Source: Patescibacteria group bacterium
GTDB lineage: Bacteria > Patescibacteriota > CPR2 > UBA1875 > CAIMLA01
NCBI GenBank assembly: GCA_028718325.1
Contig: JAQUMB010000007.1
Coordinates: 1-38,980, forward strand
DNA length: 38,980 bases
Direction of reading: 5' to 3'
Numbering within the stretch: position 1 is the stretch's first letter; each line of letters starts with the position of its first letter. The notes under the pieces were generated by a model. That model was not told where the DNA came from, made no database searches, and was given only the letters and a program-made list of their open reading frames with translations. Both the position numbers and the translations under genes were made by a program. Below, piece after piece: positions 15,351-23,998 of this stretch.

Positions 15351-15378
15351 CAAAAAAACAGACAGTTGTAGCTGCCTG
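15351..15378 (-). terminator. Hairpin between major pilin and minor pilins
   Basis: On the minus strand CAGGCAG (15378-15372) pairs with CTGTCTG (15365-15359) with one G-U, followed by TTTTTTTG. It should attenuate read-through, making the pilin transcript more abundant than the minor-pilin genes downstream. Confidence 0.8.
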
Positions 15379-15405
15379 TTTTTTAAATATGTCTAGACAC
15401 ATTTA

Positions 15406-15801
15406 TTATTGCTTGTTTGTGACTTGATAGACTTTGTTTGGAGATGTCCCCGATACATTGTCGCCAGCGTCACCTTGGTTCTCAAGCGTGAAGTTTAATG
15501 TGTAAGTGGTATTGGTGTTTGCTGGTGTGTAAGTGTAAGGAGCGGTATCAACACTACTCCCAAGTAATGGAGGAGTAGTAGCCTTAAGATCAGCCAAAGC
15601 TGCAGGATAAGCGTTGTTGTCTACAAAATATTGCTCTAGAGCATTTTGTATTTCGTGGACAGCTGACTTTTTCTTTGCATCGTTTGCTTTCTTCCTTGAA
15701 CTAGTTCCAACTACACCAACGACAATACCGGCCAAGATACCGATAATGACGATGACAATCAAAAGTTCTATCAAAGTAAAACCTTTTTTACCTTTTAACA
15801 T
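15406..15801 (-). CDS. pilA: Major type IV pilin / GspG-like pseudopilin
   Basis: 131 residues. Prepilin signal MLKGKKG^FTLIELLIVIVIIGILAGIV, then KKSAVHEIQNALEQYFVDNNAYPAAL, the GspG/PilA-like region. The C-terminal domain is short, polar and has no cysteine pair. Very strong ribosome binding site (AAAGGAGGTGA), own promoter and following terminator fit the abundant pilus subunit. Confidence 0.93.
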   Translation of the reverse strand: MLKGKKGFTLIELLIVIVIIGILAGIVVGVVGTSSRKKANDAKKKSAVHEIQNALEQYFVDNNAYPAALADLKATTPPLLGSSVDTAPYTYTPANTNTTYTLNFTLENQGDAGDNVSGTSPNKVYQVTNKQ

Positions 15802-15823
15802 TTTTCACCTCCTTTCTATTTTT

Positions 15824-15842
15824 GTTTACTAAACTGATTATA
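15824..15842 (-). promoter_or_regulatory. Pilin promoter with overlapping palindrome
   Basis: On the minus strand TATAAT (15842-15837) is followed 2 bases later by the palindrome GTTTAGTAAAC (15834-15824), placed over the predicted transcription start. This is where a repressor site would lie. The -35 is weak. Confidence 0.5.
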
Positions 15843-15871
15843 CTTAAATTAAGAAACAAGTAAAAGATTAA

Positions 15872-17080
15872 TTAAAACATATTTGTCATGGTATATATCG
15901 GGGTGATGATAGAAATAATCATATAGCCAACCAGTATACCGATAAAAACCATAATCATTGGTTCTAGCAAGACTGTTAGATTCTTTGTAATATTATCAAC
16001 TTCTCGATCATAAAAATTAGCCACTTTTTCAAGGATACTGTCTAATGATCCTGTTTCTTCACCGACAGCCACCATCTGTGAAACAAGAGCAGGGAAAACA
16101 GAGTAATTTTTTATATTTTCCGCAATTGTCTGTCCGTTTTGTACTTTTTGAGCAGTTTTCTCAATGGCTTCCTTGAAAACTAAATTAGTAGTCGAATCAG
16201 CAACAATGTTTAAAGCATCCTGAACATTAACTCCACTTGATAGCAATGAACCAAGGGTTCGAGCAAAGTGAGCAATATTTACCTTCTTTATTAATTTACC
16301 GAATACAGGGATCTTTAACAAAAATTTATGAATAAGTAGATTAAAAGCAAAAATATTTTTCTTAGCCCAACGAAAAGCCAGGACGATAAAGACAATTACA
16401 ATTATTGTTACTACTAGGTATTTAGTTAAAGCTGCCGAAATCCAAATCAACGAACGAGTGGTTAATGGTAACTTTCCACCCAGATCCTCAAACATTTTTT
16501 GTAATTGAGGAACAATGGTTAGCATCATATAAATCATTGCTCCGGTCATGGCTACTAGAATAACGGCTGGATAGATCATTGCTCCACGAATTTTAGCAAC
16601 AAGCTCATGGTCCTTGGCCAATTGCTCAGCTAACTTATTTAAGGCTTCGTCCATTGTCCCGCCGACCTCTCCAGCTCTTGTCATATTGACGAAAACAGGG
16701 GCAAAAACTTCAGGATGTTTCTCCATGGCTGTTGACAAAGATAATCCGCTTTCGACATCTTTGGTCAAAGCCTCTATCACTCTTTTCAGCTTTTTGTTTG
16801 AAGTTTGTTTCCCTAAAATGGAGAGCGCCTGGGCAATGGGCACGCCGGCATTAATTAATGTGGCTAATTCTTCGGCAAAAAGTACTTTTTCTCCTGCTGG
16901 AACGAGTCCAAAACTCTTAAACTTCTCAAACACGCTATCTTTACTAATCTTAGTAATAACGACAGGAGTTGTGCCTTGGTTTATCAAAATTTGAGCAATA
17001 TTCTCTTTTGTGTCTCCCTCAATTTTACCTGAGGTAATCTTGCCACCTTTGTCGTGTACCGTGTATTCAAACGTTGCCAT
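15872..17080 (-). CDS. pilC: PilC, type IV pilus inner-membrane platform
   Basis: 402 residues, standard for PilC/GspF. Starts MATFEYTVHDKGGKITSGKIEG, then two T2SSF cytoplasmic domains (about 70-190 and 270-395), each with the typical FAEELATLINAGVPIAQAL- and FARTLGSLLSSGVNVQDAL-like starts, and three membrane helices (about 170-190, 212-235, 375-395). It transmits PilB's ATP-driven motion to pilin addition. One base separates it from the pilB stop. Confidence 0.95.
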   Translation of the reverse strand: MATFEYTVHDKGGKITSGKIEGDTKENIAQILINQGTTPVVITKISKDSVFEKFKSFGLVPAGEKVLFAEELATLINAGVPIAQALSILGKQTSNKKLKRVIEALTKDVESGLSLSTAMEKHPEVFAPVFVNMTRAGEVGGTMDEALNKLAEQLAKDHELVAKIRGAMIYPAVILVAMTGAMIYMMLTIVPQLQKMFEDLGGKLPLTTRSLIWISAALTKYLVVTIIVIVFIVLAFRWAKKNIFAFNLLIHKFLLKIPVFGKLIKKVNIAHFARTLGSLLSSGVNVQDALNIVADSTTNLVFKEAIEKTAQKVQNGQTIAENIKNYSVFPALVSQMVAVGEETGSLDSILEKVANFYDREVDNITKNLTVLLEPMIMVFIGILVGYMIISIITPIYTMTNMF

Positions 17081-17081
17081 A

Positions 17082-19052
17082 TTATTCCCTCGTAACCCTT
17101 AAAACTTCTTCCACCGTAGTTAATCCTTCTAATGATTTTAGGAATCCATCCTGCTGCATAGTTATCATGCCATTTTTGATTGCAACGTGTTGAATTTCTG
17201 ACGTTGAGGCATGACTTATAATCAATTTGCCAATCTCATCATCAACCTCAATTATTTCATATATACCAAGTCTTCCGAGGTAACCGCTGCTATCACACTT
17301 ATTGCAGCCTTTGCCTCGGTACAAAGTCAAAGATAAATTCTGAGATTTGGTTGATTCTTTGTTCGCACTTTTCGCCAATTCATCTTCGTTCAAGAAGATG
17401 TGGTTTCTGAGAGCAACTTCTTCGGCTTCTTTTGCGCTGCGATTAACCATGGTAGGGTCTTTTGCTAGTTCTTCTAGAATAGATTTTTTTTCAGCTTCGA
17501 AATTTTCCGGGATTGGAATTTTCCTTTCACCGCGCAAATCCGCTTTTAGTGCGGGTCTCTCAGTATTTTTCTTATGTTCCTGGTTACTGATTAAAAATTC
17601 TTTTCTTAAACCAAAATTATCAATAATATTTTCCATGACACCTGGCTCAGGAGTGTAAGCCTCAACACAATATGGACAAATTTTGCGAACGAGTCTTTGA
17701 CCGATGACAGCATTGACAGTTGATGCAATCAAAAAAGGTTCAACTCCCATATCGAGTAGGCGGGGTAAACAACCAGCAGCATTGTTTGTGTGCAGAGTTG
17801 ACAATACGGTGTGTCCAGTTAAGGCAGAATGAACAGCAATCTCTGCTGTCTCAGCGTCACGAATTTCTCCAACCATTATGATGTTTGGATCTTGTCGTAA
17901 CAGAGCTCTCAAACCAGAAGCAAACGTCATACCAACCTTTGCATTTACTTGAGTTTGATTGACACCTTGGATACGATATTCGACCGGATCTTCAATTGTT
18001 GAGATATTAACTCCCATGTTATTCAACATGGAAACTACGCTGTAGAGGGTAGTAGACTTACCAGAACCGGTTGGTCCAGTAACGAGAAGCATACCGTGAG
18101 GCTTATCCAGCGCTCTTTGAATTGTGATCAAAGCTTGGCCTTTGAAGCCTAACTCATCTAAGGTCAAGGCTCTAGTTGATTCGTCCAGGATTCTCATAAC
18201 GATTTTTTCACCATCCATCACAGGTAGAGAAGAAACACGGATGGAAAGAGATTGGCCAGCTACCTTTACCTTGATACGACCGTCTTGAGGAATTCTGTGT
18301 TCATCAATTCTCATATTTGAGAGAATTTTGATCCTTGAGATGATGGAGGATATTAAACTTTTTGGTAATGTCATCGTATCCTTTAGGACTCCATCAACCC
18401 GGTATCGGATTTGAACGAAACTTTCTCTAGGCTCTATGTGGATATCACTAGCTCTAGATTTGACAGCATATTCGATTAAAATATTAACCGCTCTTGCTAT
18501 AGGCGCCTCTGAAATAATTGATTCGACGTTGTCAGATGAAGTGTCATTGTCTAATTCTTCCTTATCAATGTTTACTTCATCTTCGGTCTCTTTGATTGCC
18601 TTTGATATTTCAGTCGTCAAACCTTCCTTGTACATCTCTAAGGCATTACTGATCTCACTCGCTGTCGCTAGATAAAGCTTAATACTATAACCAAGCTGTT
18701 TCTCAATAAATTGAACCGACTCTACATCTTCAGGATCAACCATCGCGACTTTCAAAGAATCGCCATCGCTACCAAAAACGATAGCCATATAACGTCTGGC
18801 AACTCGTTCGGGCAACTTGCCTAAGACATCTCGGGATATAACTTCTTTTGAGAGATCAACAAAATCAATATTGATCGAACTAGCGTATAATTTTGCAAAA
18901 TCACGTTCATTTAGAATTTTTTTTGAAAATAAAATATCTAAGACGGGTTCTTTATTTTGCAGTGCAATTTTTACAACTTCGTCAAACTTTTCTTTTGTGA
19001 TTACATTGTGTGAAACCAACAATTCACGGAGTTCATCCGACTTAAGTTTCAT
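17082..19052 (-). CDS. pilB: PilB extension ATPase, with enlarged zinc-binding insert
   Basis: 656 residues, longer than usual (about 560-580). N-terminal MshEN-type domain (about 35-145), then the secretion ATPase core: SRASDIHIEP, Walker A GPTGSGKST near residue 327, Asp box, Walker B IIMVGEIRDAETAEIAV and His box TGHTVLSTLHTN. The two zinc-binding CxxC pairs, CPYC near 459 and CNKC near 585, are about 125 residues apart rather than the usual about 30, because of a charged insertion. Start set by GGAGGG before the ATG. Hexameric motor for pilus assembly; no pilT lies in the window. Confidence 0.95.
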   Translation of the reverse strand: MKLKSDELRELLVSHNVITKEKFDEVVKIALQNKEPVLDILFSKKILNERDFAKLYASSINIDFVDLSKEVISRDVLGKLPERVARRYMAIVFGSDGDSLKVAMVDPEDVESVQFIEKQLGYSIKLYLATASEISNALEMYKEGLTTEISKAIKETEDEVNIDKEELDNDTSSDNVESIISEAPIARAVNILIEYAVKSRASDIHIEPRESFVQIRYRVDGVLKDTMTLPKSLISSIISRIKILSNMRIDEHRIPQDGRIKVKVAGQSLSIRVSSLPVMDGEKIVMRILDESTRALTLDELGFKGQALITIQRALDKPHGMLLVTGPTGSGKSTTLYSVVSMLNNMGVNISTIEDPVEYRIQGVNQTQVNAKVGMTFASGLRALLRQDPNIIMVGEIRDAETAEIAVHSALTGHTVLSTLHTNNAAGCLPRLLDMGVEPFLIASTVNAVIGQRLVRKICPYCVEAYTPEPGVMENIIDNFGLRKEFLISNQEHKKNTERPALKADLRGERKIPIPENFEAEKKSILEELAKDPTMVNRSAKEAEEVALRNHIFLNEDELAKSANKESTKSQNLSLTLYRGKGCNKCDSSGYLGRLGIYEIIEVDDEIGKLIISHASTSEIQHVAIKNGMITMQQDGFLKSLEGLTTVEEVLRVTRE

Positions 19053-19086
19053 TTCCCTCCAAGGTCCTATATAATTGGATGGTTTA

Positions 19087-19115
19087 ATTATAGCAAAAAG
19101 ATGAAATTAAGTGAA
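19087..19115 (-). promoter_or_regulatory. Promoter of pilB, inside the queA start
   Basis: On the minus strand TTCACT (19115-19110), 17 bases, TATAAT (19092-19087). It overlaps the first codons of queA, so the two divergent genes may influence each other. Confidence 0.55.
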
Positions 19116-20150
19116 TTTGATTATAAGCTACCAAAAAAATTAATTGCGATAGAGCCAAGCGTTGATCGAAGTAAGGCGAAATTGTTAGTTCTTAACAGAC
19201 AAACAGGCAGCTTGGAAGATGATTATTTTTTTAATCTTGGTTTAAGGTTAAGGTCTGGGGATATTTTGGTTTTGAATGATACAAAGGTAATTCCAGCGAG
19301 ATTAATAGGCAGATGTAAAGACCGAGAGTTCGAAGTTCTATTAGTCAAACAGATAGATGAAAGTTCCTGGGAATGTTGGGTAAAACCGGGCAAAAGGGCT
19401 ATAGTCAATTCGATTTTTACCTTTGGGCCAAGGCTCAAGGGTAAATTGCTCAAAAGAAAAAATGAAATATTTGTTTTCGAATTTAACCTGAATGGAAAAG
19501 AGTTATTTTCTGAAATAAAAAAAACTGGTCAAGTCCCTATCCCGCCATACATTTTGAAAGCGAGAAAAGACTTACATAAGGCCGAATATTCATCAAAAGA
19601 TATATATAATTATCAAACAATTTTTGCACAAAAAAATGGTTCAGTTGCTGCACCTACGGCCGGGTTGCATTTTGATAGAAGTTTGTTAGAACAATTGAGC
19701 AAAAATGGTATTCAAATTGAGAAGGTAACTTTGCACGTTTCTTTAGGGACATTCCAACCGGTCAACACCGATGAAATCGAGGATTTTAGAATACATAGCG
19801 AATATTTCGATCTAAACGAGGACACAGCTAAAAGACTGAATCAAGCGAAAAATGAAGGGAGAAGAATTATTGCTGTTGGTACTACATCGGTTCGAGTTTT
19901 AGAATCAGCCGCAAAAGTCGATAGTAATGAGCTAGTAGCTAAGGCTGGCGAAACTAGCATCTACGTTTATCCCGGATATAAATTCAAATTTATTGATGGG
20001 ATGATTACTAATTTTCATCTCCCAAAATCATCACTTCTTCTTTTGGTTTCCGCTTTTGCCGGGAAAAGTGAGATTCGCCAGGCTTATGATTATGCAATCC
20101 AAAACAATTATCGTTTTTACTCTTATGGTGATGGCATGTTGATTCTATAA
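19101..20150 (+). CDS. queA: QueA, S-adenosylmethionine:tRNA ribosyltransferase-isomerase
   Basis: 349 residues, full length. QueA moves the ribosyl part of SAM to preQ1 in tRNA, forming epoxyqueuosine, which QueH (9130) then reduces. Family motifs seen: KLSEFDYKLPKKLIAIEP, DILVLNDTKVIPARL, YQTIFAQKNGSVAAPTAGLHF, LHVSLGTFQPV, VGTTSVRVLES and the final MITNFHLPKSSLLLLVSAF. No Shine-Dalgarno is visible before the ATG. Confidence 0.97.
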   Translation: MKLSEFDYKLPKKLIAIEPSVDRSKAKLLVLNRQTGSLEDDYFFNLGLRLRSGDILVLNDTKVIPARLIGRCKDREFEVLLVKQIDESSWECWVKPGKRAIVNSIFTFGPRLKGKLLKRKNEIFVFEFNLNGKELFSEIKKTGQVPIPPYILKARKDLHKAEYSSKDIYNYQTIFAQKNGSVAAPTAGLHFDRSLLEQLSKNGIQIEKVTLHVSLGTFQPVNTDEIEDFRIHSEYFDLNEDTAKRLNQAKNEGRRIIAVGTTSVRVLESAAKVDSNELVAKAGETSIYVYPGYKFKFIDGMITNFHLPKSSLLLLVSAFAGKSEIRQAYDYAIQNNYRFYSYGDGMLIL

Positions 20151-20158
20151 TTTGTATA

Positions 20159-20187
20159 TTGAATTATAATATATTACTCTATACAAT
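20159..20187 (+). promoter_or_regulatory. Promoter of the lamin-tail-domain gene
   Basis: TTGAAT (20159-20164), 17 bases, TACAAT (20182-20187). The leader would be about 20 bases with no Shine-Dalgarno. Confidence 0.55.
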
Positions 20188-20214
20188 CGTTTTAATGTCC
20201 TTAACAAAGCCAAA

Positions 20215-21459
20215 ATGACTAAGATTATTCTTAAAATATGTCTGTCATTGATAATTATTACAGCTGGTTATTTTGTATGGCCAAAGATTCTTCTAGCTAG
20301 TTCTAACGGTTTGGTAATAGACGAATTTCGAACTCGAAGCGAAAGCTTGATTAATGATGAATATATTGTTTTAGCAAATTATGGCAACGTTGAAATAAAT
20401 CTTGAAAATTATTCTTTAGTTAGAAAAACTTCAACTGGCAGCAATAGCAACCTGATCAGTAAATTCCCAAAAATAGCTATTCCTTCACAAGGAAAAATGG
20501 TTATTGCTCACAAAGAACACAGCGGGACAAAAGATTTAGTTTATTCTTCATCTGCGCTAGCTGACTCAAACAATGCTATTCTTCTGTTTGACTCAATCGG
20601 CACCATCATAGACTCAGCCACTTATGGTAACCTTGAGTATGTCGGACAGGAAGGGACTGCACTTGATAATCCTTCAGCTGGGGTGCCTTACAAGCGGATC
20701 AATGGTCAAGATACCAACAATAATTATTTAGATTTTGTGGCTGATATTGTTGTTGAGCCGATCGATGTAAATGCCGACAAGCTTTTGCTTACCGAGCTCA
20801 TGCCTGATCCAGAGTCAGGCGATGAATGGTTTGAAATCTACAACCCAACAAATCTTGCAGTATCTCTCAAAAATTTGAAGATATGTGATCTGTATGGGCG
20901 AACTCACTGCTATTATTTTTCAGATGAGGCAATTATCCAGCCAAAACAATATTTGACAGTTGACCAGTCGGTCAGCAGGATTACTATGAACAATGATGGT
21001 GATATCCTTGAAATACGAGATACCGGTGAAAATGTTTTTACCTCTTCCGGAGAAAGCTATGGTGACACAGAAAATGGTATGTCTTATAGTTTATTCAATT
21101 CAGGTTGGGCGTGGACAACTACTGCGACAAAAGGAACTGCAAATGTCTTTGTCGACATCATGGAGGTTGAGCCAAAAACAAAAACGACTAAAAAGGCAAC
21201 TAGCAAGAAACCTAAAACGACAGCTATAAAAGCAAGCACGGAATCTGAATCGACCGAACCGGTTGCAGAAGAAGTTATACCGACAGAAGTTAAAGGAACT
21301 GAGGCCAATACCCAACCATCCGATCAAGTAATTTCACGTAAAAACTTTGGAATATTTTTGATAGTTTTGGCTTTTATAACTCTCTTAGGCTATACTATCT
21401 GGGATAAAAGAGCAAAAATAGATGAAATTTATAAGCGGATCAGTCGAAGAAACAATTGA
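20215..21459 (+). CDS. Lamin-tail-domain surface protein, membrane-anchored
   Basis: 414 residues. N-terminal signal or anchor helix (about 5-25). Two lamin tail domains: VIDEFRTRSESLINDEYIVLANYGNVEINLENYSL (about 30-150) and LLTELMPDPESGDEWFEIYNPTNLAVSLKNL (about 190-300), each with the LTD pattern I-x-E-(x)n-EWFEI-x-N-x-(x)n-L. Then a Lys/Thr-rich low-complexity stalk (320-375) and a C-terminal helix (FGIFLIVLAFITLLGYTIW) followed by a basic tail. Topology suggests an extracellular protein tethered at the membrane. Bacterial LTDs are often on exported proteins, sometimes beside nucleases. Its end overlaps tsaE by 38 bases. Confidence 0.82.
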   Translation: MTKIILKICLSLIIITAGYFVWPKILLASSNGLVIDEFRTRSESLINDEYIVLANYGNVEINLENYSLVRKTSTGSNSNLISKFPKIAIPSQGKMVIAHKEHSGTKDLVYSSSALADSNNAILLFDSIGTIIDSATYGNLEYVGQEGTALDNPSAGVPYKRINGQDTNNNYLDFVADIVVEPIDVNADKLLLTELMPDPESGDEWFEIYNPTNLAVSLKNLKICDLYGRTHCYYFSDEAIIQPKQYLTVDQSVSRITMNNDGDILEIRDTGENVFTSSGESYGDTENGMSYSLFNSGWAWTTTATKGTANVFVDIMEVEPKTKTTKKATSKKPKTTAIKASTESESTEPVAEEVIPTEVKGTEANTQPSDQVISRKNFGIFLIVLAFITLLGYTIWDKRAKIDEIYKRISRRNN

Positions 21460-21880
21460 GTTAGGTAAAAAAATTGGTGAAAAATTAGGTGGAGGGGAGT
21501 TTATCGCTCTAATCGGTGACCTCGGTGGCGGGAAAACTCATTTCACAAAGGGGGTCGCAAAAGGTCTGGCTATAGCAGAAGAGATCACAAGCCCCACCTT
21601 TGTTATCGAACAAATATATGAGTCACCAAAGAAGCTTGTTTTACATCACTTTGATTTTTATCGTTTAGGATCTTTTGATAACGAGATAAAAGCGGACATA
21701 GTGGACTTATTAGAAGACAGACGAAACATAGTACTAGTAGAATGGGCTGAGAACATTTCTGACGTACTACCTCGGGAATTGCTGAAAATTGAATTTGAAT
21801 ATATTGATGACGATAGTCGAAATGTCGTCTTAACGCCGATGGGCAAATATTATAAAAACCTAATCAAAGGGCTGAAATGA
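21422..21880 (+). CDS. tsaE: TsaE, ATPase of t6A synthesis
   Basis: 152 residues. TsaE is the P-loop ATPase that helps the TsaB-TsaD complex add threonylcarbamoyl to A37 of ANN-decoding tRNAs. Motifs: SVEETIELGKKIGEKLGGGEFIALIGDLGGGKTHFTKGVAKGL (Walker A GDLGGGKT), SPTFVIEQIY, HHFDFYRL and LVEWAENI. Start at ATG 21422 fits the family and puts it 38 bases inside the upstream gene. tsaB follows with an ATGA overlap. Confidence 0.95.
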   Translation: MKFISGSVEETIELGKKIGEKLGGGEFIALIGDLGGGKTHFTKGVAKGLAIAEEITSPTFVIEQIYESPKKLVLHHFDFYRLGSFDNEIKADIVDLLEDRRNIVLVEWAENISDVLPRELLKIEFEYIDDDSRNVVLTPMGKYYKNLIKGLK

Positions 21881-22293
21881 TTTTAGTTATAGACACCGCG
21901 GATAATGAAAAGGCCTTTCTGGGTCTCTGGGTCAGTGAATGGCTAAAAAAAGAAGAGTGGTCTTCTGGGCGTAATCTCTCAGCAGATATTTTGATTAAAC
22001 TCGAAGAACTATATGATAAATCCGGAAAAACGTTCAAAGAAACCACAGGAATAATAGTAAACTCTGGACCCGGCTCATTTACTGGTTTACGTATTGGTAT
22101 AAGTGTTGCTAATACGATTGCCTATTCTCTAAATATTCCAGTTGTTGGCTGTTCTGATGTCGAAAGTTACCAAATGCTTCTGTTGAAAGGTCAACAAATG
22201 TTATCAAGTCAAAAAAATTTCAAAGAAATAGTCTTACCCAAGTATGGGAAAGAACCAAACATTACTCAGCCCAAAAATAGCAAGGCTTGTTAA
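21877..22293 (+). CDS. tsaB: TsaB, shortened
   Basis: 138 residues against about 220 for typical TsaB. The N-terminal ASKHA lobe is present (MILVIDTADNEKAFLGLW; NSGPGSFTGLRIGISVANTIAYSLNIPVVGCS), the segment that dimerises with TsaD. The C-terminal lobe is missing and replaced by a short Lys-rich end. Start fixed by the ATGA junction with tsaE. Shortened versions fit reduced genomes; a degraded gene is the alternative. tsaD is not in the window. Confidence 0.88.
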   Translation: MILVIDTADNEKAFLGLWVSEWLKKEEWSSGRNLSADILIKLEELYDKSGKTFKETTGIIVNSGPGSFTGLRIGISVANTIAYSLNIPVVGCSDVESYQMLLLKGQQMLSSQKNFKEIVLPKYGKEPNITQPKNSKAC

Positions 22294-22315
22294 ATTATCA
22301 TTTATACGTTATAAT
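22287..22315 (+). promoter_or_regulatory. Promoter of the RNase Y gene
   Basis: TTGTTA (22287-22292), 17 bases, TATAAT (22310-22315). It overlaps the tsaB stop and gives a long leader of about 120 bases. Confidence 0.65.
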
Positions 22316-22345
22316 ACACAAGTAAACATTATTAGACTTTTAAAC

Positions 22346-22434
22346 GTTGACATAGAAAACTAATCTTAAAAATTGAATATTGAACGGTTTTTGCTGGGAA
22401 ATATTTCTAGGTCAACCTAAACACTAGAAAGGAG
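22346..22434 (+). promoter_or_regulatory. RNase Y leader with mutually exclusive hairpins
   Basis: Arm A GTTGACATAGAAA (22346-22358) pairs with arm B TTTCTAGGTCAAC (22404-22416) at 12 of 13 positions. The first seven bases of B, TTTCTAG, pair perfectly with arm C CTAGAAA (22424-22430), whose last three bases belong to the AAAGGAG Shine-Dalgarno (22428-22434). A:B and B:C cannot form together. This resembles a translational switch. Confidence 0.5.
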
Positions 22435-22440
22435 AATAAC

Positions 22441-23967
22441 ATGGAACCACTAAGCATTATTATTGCTTTGGTGGCTCTTAGCGCAGGTGGTTATGGCGGC
22501 TATGTATATCGCAAGAAACAAATGGCGAAAGACGCTCAGAACGCTGACGTTAAGGCTGAAAAACTAATTCAAAACGCGGAGACAAAAGCAAAAGAAATTG
22601 TCTTAGAGGCTAGAGATGAGGCTGTTAAGATAGCCGAAAATGCTAAAAAAGAAGAAAAAGAAAGACGTGAGCAGATTTCAAATTCAGAAAAAAGAGTTGC
22701 CCAGAGAGAAGAGGCTTTGGATAAAAAGTCCGATGAACTAGATAAAAAAAGAGACGACATCGAAAAGGCACGCACTGAAATTGAGCAAACAAAAACAGAC
22801 CTCAGAGAAATCAGAGTCAAGCAGCAAGAAGCCTTAGAAAAAATTGCTAAATTGACAAAAGATGAAGCAAAAGACAAACTCATGGGAATGATCGAGAAGG
22901 ATTATAAGAAAGATATCCTTACATTTATCAAAAAGGTTGAAGAAGAAACGAAAGAACAGGCTGATGCTAAGGCTAGAGAGATTATTTCTGTTGCAATGCA
23001 AAGAGTAGCCACTGACCAAACAACGGAGTCTACAGTTACAGCGATTAGCCTACCAAACGACGAAATCAAGGGTAGGATTATCGGTCGTGAAGGGCGAAAC
23101 ATCCAAGCTCTCGAAAAGGCAACCGGATGCGATATCGTCGTTGATGATACGCCAGAAACAATTGTTATTTCAGGCTTTGATCCAGTCCGACGTCATGTTG
23201 CCAAAATCGCTTTGGAAAAACTGATCAAAGACGGCCGCATTCATCCGGCGCGAATTGAAGAAGCCGTGGAAAAAGCACAAGAAGAAATGGACAAGAGCAT
23301 CAAAGAAGCCGGCGAGAAGGCAGTTTATGAAGCGGGTGTTGCTGGCTTACCTTCGGAAATGATTAAGCTTCTTGGAAGACTAAAATTCCGAACTTCTTAT
23401 GCGCAAAATGTCCTGAAACATTCTGTAGAAACTTCACTTTTGGCAGGAGCACTTGCCACAGAACTTGGAGCGGATGTCGTAATAGCAAAAAAGGCTGGCC
23501 TTTTGCACGATATTGGTAAAGCAGTGGACCAAGAAATCGAAGGATCCCATGCAGTTATCTCGAGAGATATATGTAAGAAATATGGAATTAGTGAAGACGT
23601 GATTCATGCCGTTGAAGCACATCATGAAGATGTACCCTTCAAATCAATCGAAGCAATCATTGTCCAAGTTTCTGATGCAATTTCTGCATCCAGACCTGGA
23701 GCTCGCCGTGACTCTCTCGAAAACTATATCAAGAGGTTGAGTGAATTAGAGAATATTGCTAACTCATTTGATGGAGTAGAGAAATCTTTTGCTATTTCTG
23801 CCGGTCGTGAAGTTCGTATTCTTGTTCGCCCAGAACAGATCGACGACTTGAAAGCAGTTAAACTCTCTCGAGATATTGCCAAAAAGATCGAGGATGATCT
23901 CAAATATCCTGGTCAGATCAAAGTAAATGTTATTAGAGAAACTAGGGCGATCGAGTACGCAAAATAA
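22441..23967 (+). CDS. rny: Ribonuclease Y
   Basis: 508 residues, standard length. RNase Y is a membrane-tethered endoribonuclease starting mRNA decay. N-terminal membrane helix ([18 protein letters not shown]), a long charged coiled coil (25-190), a KH domain with [31 protein letters not shown], and an HD domain with [14 protein letters not shown], catalytic [18 protein letters not shown] and [15 protein letters not shown] 6 bases before ATG. Followed by ymdB as in many bacteria. Confidence 0.97.
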   Translation: MEPLSIIIALVALSAGGYGGYVYRKKQMAKDAQNADVKAEKLIQNAETKAKEIVLEARDEAVKIAENAKKEEKERREQISNSEKRVAQREEALDKKSDELDKKRDDIEKARTEIEQTKTDLREIRVKQQEALEKIAKLTKDEAKDKLMGMIEKDYKKDILTFIKKVEEETKEQADAKAREIISVAMQRVATDQTTESTVTAISLPNDEIKGRIIGREGRNIQALEKATGCDIVVDDTPETIVISGFDPVRRHVAKIALEKLIKDGRIHPARIEEAVEKAQEEMDKSIKEAGEKAVYEAGVAGLPSEMIKLLGRLKFRTSYAQNVLKHSVETSLLAGALATELGADVVIAKKAGLLHDIGKAVDQEIEGSHAVISRDICKKYGISEDVIHAVEAHHEDVPFKSIEAIIVQVSDAISASRPGARRDSLENYIKRLSELENIANSFDGVEKSFAISAGREVRILVRPEQIDDLKAVKLSRDIAKKIEDDLKYPGQIKVNVIRETRAIEYAK

Positions 23968-23998
23968 TAGTAAGTGAAAAGTAAGGAATAAGCGTAAA

